Shown here: positions 38,339 to 64,000 of the stretch, one piece after another
Layout of the letters: the number at the start of each line of letters is the position of its first letter
How positions within the stretch are numbered: position 1 is the first letter of the stretch
From: Achatina immaculata
Taxonomy: Eukaryota > Mollusca > Gastropoda > Stylommatophora > Achatinidae
DNA: 64,000 bases
Reading direction: 5' to 3'
Assembly (NCBI GenBank): GCA_009760885.1
Contig: CM019696.1
Coordinates: 49,716,574-49,780,573, forward strand
Made by a program: the position numbers and the translations under genes
Notes under the pieces: generated by a model
Databases searched by the model: none
Seen by the model: the letters and a program-made list of their open reading frames with translations, nothing else
Told to the model about the DNA's origin: nothing

Positions 38339-39301
38339 TATAACTATACACGGAGCCACTGCAGTAAAGCTGCGATACCAAAATGTAAAAACTAGGGGGA
38401 AAAGTATGAACATCTTTATTACTTAACGAGTACACAGTCGTGACATTTCGGCGTGAGCCTTAATCATACAAAAACACACAGGACAAAGAAATAGAGAGAG
38501 GAGATAAAGTATAAATTCACGTGAATGCTGTGTTAAAAAAAATAAAATAAAATGAATAGATCACTCAGCTGTAACTTGTAAGAAGCTGTGGCTTGTCCGA
38601 CGCTGTGTGTCAGAAATGCAGACAGCGGAGTATAGAAAGTATGTAAATGGAGACTTGGGGTGTGTGATAGGTGGGTCGTAACTAAGGGTAGTGGGTTGGG
38701 AAACCATGAAGGGGAGAGAGAGTGATACAAAGGAAACCATGGAGGGGAGAGAGAGTGATACAAAGGAAACCATGGAGGGGAGAGAGAGTGATACAAAGGA
38801 AACCATGCAGGGGAGAGAGAGTGATACAAAGGAAACCATGAAGGGGAGAGAGAGTGATACAAAGGAAACCATGAAGGGGAGAGAGTGATACAAAGGAAAC
38901 CATGGAGGGGAGAGAGAGTGATACAAAGGAAACCATGGAGGGGAGAGAGAGTGATACAAAGGAAACCATGAAGGGGAGAGAGAGTGATACAAAGGAAACC
39001 ATGAAGGGGAGAGAGAGTGATACAAAGGAAACCATGGAGGGGAGAGAGAGTGATACAAAGGAAACCATGAAGGGGAGAGAGAGTGATACAAAGGAAACCA
39101 TGGAGGGGAGAGAGAGTGGTACAATGGTAATCTAGCCGGGAGAAGGTGAAATATGTGATTATAGTTAGGGTAGAGGGGTTGTAATGTGGTGCTGTGAGGA
39201 GGTTCTGAACTATGTGTAACAAGTGAGAAGAGAGTGGAATTTAGTGGGGAGGGATTGTGGAAGAGGAGAATGTTAGGTGTAGCTGAATAACGAGTTCAAA
39301 T
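38339..39301. repeat. Dispersed repeat DR-600, copy 2, with internal expansion
   Basis: Matches copy 1 (1391-1970) at both ends (AACTATACACGGAGCCACTG; TTAATCATACAAAAACACAC; ACTTGTAAGAAGCTG; GTTAGGTGTAGCTGA). It is longer because one internal segment is amplified. The mariner element lies at its left edge. Confidence 0.75.
38700..39125. repeat. 33-bp minisatellite, about 13 copies
   Basis: Unit GAAACCATGGAGGGGAGAGA then GAGTGATACAAAG, with ATGGAGG/ATGAAGG/ATGCAGG variants and one shortened unit near 38871. Because 33 is divisible by three, frames stay open on both strands; these are not genes. Confidence 0.95.
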
Positions 39302-40265
39302 CATGTGGTTCCAGCTTCCCATATTCCTGAATGTAACGGTTCACAAGCGCTAGGCGTCTTCCGTCATCTGCGTGACATTGTTTGATGGCTATTACCAGAA
39401 AGTCAGTGTATCTGTACATGTTTTTACAAATATTTCATTCTCTGCATCTATAATAGTATATAGAATGTTAGAATGTAAGACAGATAACTCAGCTGAGAAT
39501 TTGAAAATTGGTGTAAAATGAGTTATCGTCTAAAGTAATGAGCTGTTTGTGAGCAGAGTCCATTCGCTTTGTCTCAATTTGCACGTAGGTCGCGGTTAAG
39601 GTATAACAGGAAAAAGGTCAAGTGAGAGAGAAATCATATGAATATAGAACAGTTGTGTTTTGTGCATCGTCTGGGATAGACGTGGATTAGTCTATTAGAA
39701 TATATTGTTGTTTAGTGAAATAGATGTAGAATAGAGTGTATTAGGATGTTCTGATGGCGACCGTAGTCTGCCGGGAACATACACTATGTCGTGGAGATGG
39801 AAATTACGTCCAGTCATATGTCCATTAGTGCTCAGAGACAATGGATGCACGTGGAAGGAAGCAGAGAATAATTCCAAGAACAGGGATGACTGGAGAGCCT
39901 TTATCCGTGGCCTATGCTCTCAAGAGACTGAAAGGCAATGATGATGATGGATTTTGTTGATGCCTTTGTCGTTCTCGTCATATCGCTCGTTGACTCATCG
40001 TCACCCCGTGCATCATTAAAGTCAAGTTGCTTGTGGTGTACGTATTCTCAAAGGAAGAAAAAAAAAGAGCCCAGCTTGCAAATATTTTTCTGCTGGTTTA
40101 GAGATGAAACAGAGAGTGACATGGAAGTATGAGGCTGGATAAAGTTTATTCTCGTTTGCGTGTGAGCTGGTTGCTGATGTGACAGCTGTAGAAGATATGA
40201 TATGGTTTTGCTTCAGTTCTTGTGACTGTAGTTTTAATTCTCCTGCATACAGAAGTTTTACCTTC
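39302..40265. other. Intergenic, nothing recognised
   Basis: No exon, RNA gene or transposon end recognised. Confidence 0.35.
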
Positions 40266-40650
40266 TCTTCATTAACATATCCCATTCCATCCCTTCATTA
40301 GCTTATCCCATTCTGTCTCTTCGTTAGCCTATTCCATTTTGTCCCTTATTTAGCTTTATCACATTCTGTCCCTTCTTTAGCTTATCATATTCTGTCAATT
40401 CTTTAGCTTATCACATTCTGTCCCTCCTTTAGCTTATCACGTTATCTACCTTCTTTAGCTTATCACGTTCTGTTCCTTCTTTAGCGTATCAAGTTCTCTA
40501 CCTTCTTTAGCTTATCATATTCTGTCCCTTCTCTGGCTTATCACATTCTGTCACTTCCACTTCATTAGCTTATCACATATTGCTCCTTCTTTAGATTATC
40601 ACATTCTGTCCTTTCGTTAGCTTGTCGTATTCTTTACTTTTATAAAGTTA
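40266..40650. repeat. About 26-bp degenerate minisatellite, about 14 copies
   Basis: Unit TTCTTTAGCTTATCACATTC then TGTCCC, with TCATTAG, TCACGTT and TCTACC variants. Confidence 0.85.
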
Positions 40651-41014
40651 TCACATTCCTTCAGATCTGAATATAGAATTTGCTAAAATATTTTGTATTT
40701 CTAATTTTCTTAAAACGATTTTAATGAATACAAGGAGACACTGATTAATAGAAGTTGCATTATGTTGCGAGAACAATACCCATAGCTTCAGTTATTTATG
40801 TGATCCATTTAAGTCTTATTGATCATTAGGGTCTGTCTATGATGTAAAGAGAAGTTTTATTTCACAGAAATTATGAAGGCTGTAAATTTGATCGTCGCGT
40901 CGTAAAACAAAAGAACAATTCACGTGCATGAGAAAGATGGAACATTTATTTCACTCAGCCGTGGCTTTGATGATGTTGTTCTAGCTAGCGTTTTGTGGGG
41001 CATAGTGTCGCTCT

Positions 41015-41260
41015 ATACAGCAAGTCAGATGGTTTGGCCATGTTACACGGTTACCACCAGACAGTATATCACAGAAAACATTTACGCTAAGATCTGTAGG
41101 TAACAGAGGAAGAGGCCGCCCACGGCAGGAGATGGAGAGAGCAAATTAAAGAAGCAATAAATATCCCATTATATGAAGCAAATCGCCGAGATATGTCAAG
41201 ACGTCTATTTGTCCCCTCAACACCTAAAGGTATATGAAGAAGGAGACAAGGCAAGGTATC
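41015..41260 (+). mobile_element. LINE family E 3' fragment, plus strand
   Basis: MVWPCYTVT-like FGHVTRLPPDSISQ, then GNRGRGRPRQEMER and YEANRRDMSRRLF readable across frames, homologous to the C-terminus at 60050-60420. Confidence 0.6.
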
Positions 41261-41518
41261 GTTCTATTTAACATTTGGTGAGGTTTGGTAGTGGAAGTTG
41301 AACATTCTGGGGGCTACAGTGCGCGCGCACAAGCAGCAACACAAGGGAAGCAACACACAAAATTTTAATTCAGCCACTAATGACTTCATTATGTAGTCAC
41401 TTCCACTGCCATAATTTGTCACAAGCATTCGATGTTTTTAATCCCGCCATGAATGACTAAAAGCTACGACAGATGCCAACAACTCTCCCTGTTATATCAC
41501 CTTACTCATAGCTGATAT

Positions 41519-41795
41519 GCCAGCGTCAGGGTTAGCGACCCATAACTGACCAAGACCCTGCCCCACCTCTCAGTGGTACCCCCAGTAACAGGCATAGCCT
41601 GGCTACCGGGGCAGGGATCGCCATAGTTCCCATGGTGATGTCTGGTGAAGAAGCACTGCACACCCCTTGCTTTTTAGCTGTACTCCGGGACTGAAAAAGT
41701 AGCCGCCATAACCTGCTCCCACGCCGATACGATGCTGTGCCTCAACATCTCTACAGCATCGGCTGCAAAGAACACCAGCTCGCAGTTACAGGGAG
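41519..41795 (+). mobile_element. SINE-like dispersed repeat G, copy 3
   Basis: Contains every block of the family: GCGTCAGGGTTAGCGACCCA, CAAGACCCTGCCCCACCTCT, GGGGCAGGGATCGCCATAGT, GATACGATGCTGTGCCTCAA, ATCGGCTGCAAAGAACACCA. Ends near a (GTACAA)n tail. Confidence 0.65.
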
Positions 41796-41847
41796 TTCGT
41801 ACAAGTACAAGTACAAGTTCTCCTTACAATTTGCTTTCCCGCCATTT

Positions 41848-42011
<164 letters not shown>

Positions 42012-42350
42012 TTTTGATCCGTGCCAATCACGCGTTGGTTGTTACTGATTTGTCTTCACTATCCTTTGTTCTTTCTATAAGATTTGTTACGGACCGTGCT
42101 CTGTACCACACTTTTAGTCCGTCAACTATCTTGTTTCTTTGTCTTCCTTTGTCTCTTTAGTCTTCCTGTTGTCATTAAGTGTTCTAGTTTGCCTCTTCTT
42201 AAAATATTTTTATTCTAGTGCTTTCAAAAACTTTAACAATTTATATTCTTGCCGAAAGAGAACAAACAACATGAACTGGTCAATTAATGAGATGAGAGCT
42301 TGAAAATATCACGACAGAAAAAGATCAACAAGAAGAGAGACAGAGAAAGG

Positions 42351-42351
<1 letters not shown>

Positions 42352-42406
<55 letters not shown>
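42352..42406. repeat. (GA)n microsatellite
   Basis: About 26 GA units upstream of gene 2. Confidence 0.95.
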
Positions 42407-42407
<1 letters not shown>

Positions 42408-42410
42408 TAA

Positions 42411-42848
42411 TGAAGAATCTGGCACGATTGAATAATAGAAAATCATAAAATGAGCTCAGCTGATAGAGAAAACATTTGAGATCTGTGGAAGGGCATGATC
42501 GCTTGCGTCTATCACGCAGTAGATGATGATGATGATGATGACTTCTACATCGAATTGCGTGTTAAACTTCATTACAATTAGCTATAAATTAAAAATACAG
42601 CAATTTAGTACTGAACTGAGATATCAAAGGCACATTCGATTAATGTCGTTTCTAAAAATAACTTTGTCTGTCATGTAGTTATGCGTGCATTCATAAACTC
42701 TAAGCCGTGTATGCCTTTTCATGTTGTTAAGTAGAAAAAAAAGTCATTACACGGCTGTAGATTTAAACGGATCTTAGCTCTTGTCAGTCCAGTGCTGGAT
42801 CAAGCGACTGCCACGTCTCTACCCGAGAAAGACACTCGCTCAAGCACG
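42411..42848 (+). promoter_or_regulatory. Presumed 5' flank of ALP gene 2
   Basis: Region directly before the signal-peptide exon. No TATA box at a sensible distance; a (GAT)n run at 42523-42541. Assigned only by position. Confidence 0.25.
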
Positions 42849-61351
<18,503 letters not shown>

Positions 61352-61594
61352 GTAACATTGGAGTCCATATTTAACTCATGGGCCCATCATTGAAATCTGT
61401 TTATGAATGTGTATGGCGGGTGAAAGTTAATTTTATTGAAAGTACTAATAAAAATATGCTTCATTCTAATAACTATATGTACTTTAATTCTTAACATTAC
61501 TTGCGTACATCAGAGAGGAATGCTAGGGGCCTAGTGCATTACTTTGCTCAGAGGCCCCCGATGTTGTTAAGACGGCCCTGCTGACAACACCCAT

Positions 61595-61630
<36 letters not shown>

Positions 61631-61645
61631 TCTCTCTCTCCCTGT
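61595..61645. repeat. (TC)n microsatellite
   Basis: About 20 CT units with short interruptions. The rest of 61352-61590 shows nothing recognisable. Confidence 0.9.
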
Positions 61646-61784
61646 TTCTTTCGCTCCCAGGTTTTGTTTTCTCTCTCAATCCATCTTCAAATCGTACGAA
61701 AAAAAAACCCATTCAGCAGTACCACCTGACAGTCTTCTTCTATAAGCGATAGTGAATGGAAACAGTGACGCAAACTCACGTAGC

Positions 61785-61905
61785 AGAAGAACTTCTTTTT
61801 CTTGGATCTGCGAGATACGTGTTCTTTGCGTGCTATGCTGTGAAGGTGTTCAGGCACATCATCGAGTCGGATTGGGAGCGGGTTACGGCGGCTATTTTTG
61901 GGGGG
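61785..61905 (-). mobile_element. Fragment of dispersed repeat G, minus strand
   Basis: The complement has CCAATCCGACTCGATGATGT, GCCTGAACACCTTCACAGCA and GCAAAGAACACGTATCTCGC, the 3' portion of repeat G. Ends in an AAGAAAAAGAAG tail. Confidence 0.5.
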
Positions 61906-61952
61906 TCCCTGAGTGGAACTATACAAACACGGGGTTGGCAATAATTATTTAG

Positions 61953-62240
61953 CACAGTGGTTCCCAAATGGTGGTCTGTGGACCCCCGAGGGCCCATGGA
62001 ACCTGCCGTGGGGGTCCGTAACAAAAACTCAAGGTCCTTTTTTATTCCACTGTGAAATGTTTAAAACCCGTTGTTTCGGAGAATACTGTCTGCAGGAAAG
62101 AACTTTTTTTCCACGTTTATGAATAGGAAATACTGAGCCGGATGTGAAAGCCATTGTTGGGAATAGAAAGAGCCATGATTTCTCTCAACGTATTTAGGTT
62201 GGTTAGCTGTCGCACATTTCATATTCTGTTCATTTGTCAG
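61953..62240. mobile_element. Possible hAT-like terminus
   Basis: CAGTGGTTCCCAAATGGTGG and GTGGACCCCCGAGGGCC are a common hAT-type 5' end. The matching right end was not found. Confidence 0.35.
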
Positions 62241-62317
62241 AACAAGTAGGAATTTTAATTGCTGTCTTTGTTTTTTAAACTACATTATTGTTATTCTGAA
62301 AACTCACTAAGTCTGTA

Positions 62318-63388
62318 CTATTTTTTTTAGTGTAGTGTAGCGTTTACTGGTTTTTTTTAGTGTAGTGTAGCGTTTACTGTTTTTTTAGTGTACTGTAGCG
62401 TTTACTGTTTTTTTAGTGTACTGTAGCGTTTACTGTTTTTTAGTGTAGTGTAGCGTTTACTGTTTTTTTTTAGTGTAGTGTAGCGTGTACTGTTTTTTTA
62501 GTGTACTGTAGCGTTTACTGTTTTTTTTAGTGTACTGTAGCGTTTACTGTTTTTTTTTAGTGTAGTGTAGCGTTTACTGTTTTTTTTTAGTGTACTGTAG
62601 CGTTTACTGTTTTTTTTTAGTGTAGTGTAGCGTTTACTGTTTTTTTTAGTGTAGTGTAGCGTTTACTGTTTTTTTTTAGTGTAGTGTAGCGTTTACTGTT
62701 TTTTTAGTGTAGTGTAGCGTTTACTGTTTTTTTTTAGTGTAGTGTAGCGTTTACTGTTTTTTTAGTGTAGTGTAGCGTTTACTGTTTTTTTAGTGTAGTG
62801 TAGCGTTTACTGTTTTTTTAGTGTAGTGTAGCGTTTACTGTTTTTTTAGTGCAGTGTAGCGTTTACTGTTTTTTAGTGTAGTGTAGTGTTTACTGTTTTT
62901 TAGTGTAGTGTAGTGTTTACTGTTTTTAGTGTAGTGTAGTGTTTACTGTTTTTAGTGTAGTGTAGTGTTTACTGTTTTTTAGTGTAGTGTAGTGTTTACT
63001 GTTTTTAGTGTAGTGTAGCGTTTACTGTTTTTAGTGTAGTGTAGCGTTTACTGTTTTTAGTGTAGTGTAGTGTTTACTGTTTTTAGTGTAGTGTAGTGTT
63101 TACTGTTTTTAGTGCAGTGTAGTGTTTACTGTTTTTAGTGTAGTGTAGTGTTTACTGTTTTTAGTGTAGTGTAGCGTTTACTGTTTTTAGTGTAGTGTAG
63201 TGTTTACTGTTTTTAGTGTAGTGTAGTGTTTACTGTTTTTAGTGTAGTGTAGTGTTTACTGTTTTTTAGTGTAGTGTAGCGTTTACTGTTTTTTAGTGTA
63301 CTGTAGCGTTTACTGTTTTTTTAGTGCAGTGTAGCGTTTACTGTTTTTAGTGTAGTGTAGTGTTTACTGTTTTTTAGTGTAGTGTAGC
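62318..63388. repeat. About 27-bp satellite, about 40 copies
   Basis: Unit TTTTTAGTGTAGTGTAGCGT then TTACTG, with T-run length varying from 4 to 9 and TAGCG/TAGTG and GTAG/GTAC variants clustered in blocks. Confidence 0.95.
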
Positions 63389-64000
63389 GCTCTAACGCTA
63401 GCATGTCGACCATGATTCATCAACTCTAACGCTAGCGTGTCGGCTATGATTCATCAACTCTAACGCTAGCGTGTCGGCTATGATTCATCAACTCTAACGC
63501 TAGCGTGTCGGCTATGATTCATCAACTCTAACGCTAGCGTGTCGGCTATGATTCATCAACTCTAACGCTAGCATGTCGACCATGATTCATCAACTCTAAC
63601 GCTAGCGTGTCGGCTATGATTCATCAACTCTAACGCTAGCATGTCGACCATGATTCATCAACTCTAACGCTAGCGTGTCGGCTATGATTCATCAACTCTA
63701 ACGCTAGCGTGTCGGCTATGATTCATCAACTCTAACGCTAGCGTGTCGGCTATGATTCATCAACTCTAACGCTAGCGTGTCGGCTATGATTCATCAACTC
63801 TAACGCTAGCGTGTCGGCTATGATTCATCAACTCTAACGCTAGCGTGTCGGCTATGATTCATCAACTCTAACGCTAGCGTGTCGGCTATGATTCATCAAC
63901 TCTAACGCTAGCGTGTCGGCTATGATTCATCAACTCTAACGCTAGCGTGTCGGCTATGATTCATCAACTCTAACGCTAGCATGTCGGCTATGATTCATCA
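63389..64000. repeat. 34-bp satellite, at least 18 copies, runs off the window
   Basis: Unit CTCTAACGCTAGCGTGTCGG then CTATGATTCATCAA. A second variant has AGCATGTCGACCA, three linked changes. Starts immediately after the previous array and continues past the edge. Confidence 0.95.

Noticed and set aside
38533..39222. Overlapping 140-230 codon frames on both strands
   Set aside because: Produced by a 33-bp tandem repeat; no start context, no homology, open in several frames at once.

Overview
This is a eukaryotic, animal-type window: interrupted genes with GT-AG introns, and dense non-LTR retrotransposons, SINEs, DNA transposons and minisatellites. The mix of EN-RT LINEs with short-repeat 3' tails, RNase-H-type LINE tails and tRNA-like SINEs resembles lophotrochozoan (mollusc-like) genomes, but the sequence alone does not prove the taxon. 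No prokaryotic signal (operons, CRISPR, IS) is present.

The only recognisable host genes are two alkaline phosphatases in tandem on the + strand. Gene 1 (6728-32889, exons 2-13, plus a candidate exon 1 at 5395-5473) carries the whole catalytic set and ends in a GPI-anchor-like hydrophobic tail. Gene 2 (42849 to beyond 64000) has a signal-peptide exon, a 10.6 kb first intron and exons 2-8; its remaining exons lie outside the window. Corresponding exons have identical phases and mostly identical lengths, so this is a tandem duplicate pair.

Layout. 1-6.7 kb: upstream repeats, including a 44-bp minisatellite. 6.7-32.9 kb: gene 1, its introns filled with LINE fragments of several families, a U2-snRNA-derived retroelement, a foldback MITE, a 314-bp deletion derivative of an EN-RT LINE, tRNA-like SINEs and minisatellites. 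32.9-42.8 kb: intergenic, with a dead mariner inserted in a dispersed repeat whose other copy is at 1.4-2.0 kb. 42.8-53.6 kb: gene 2 intron 1, holding a near-intact 3.2-kb EN-RT LINE (43516-46710), its 5'-truncated copy in opposite orientation (47720-49398) inside a Helitron-like element, and GA-rich and GATA arrays. 53.6-61.4 kb: gene 2 exons 2-8. 61.4-64 kb: LINE, SINE and hAT remnants, then two satellite arrays that run off the edge.

Alkaline phosphatases are secreted or GPI-anchored metalloenzymes hydrolysing phosphomonoesters; nothing else in the window forms a pathway with them. The more unusual content is the mobile DNA: several insertions have exact target-site duplications, which allow nested events to be ordered.
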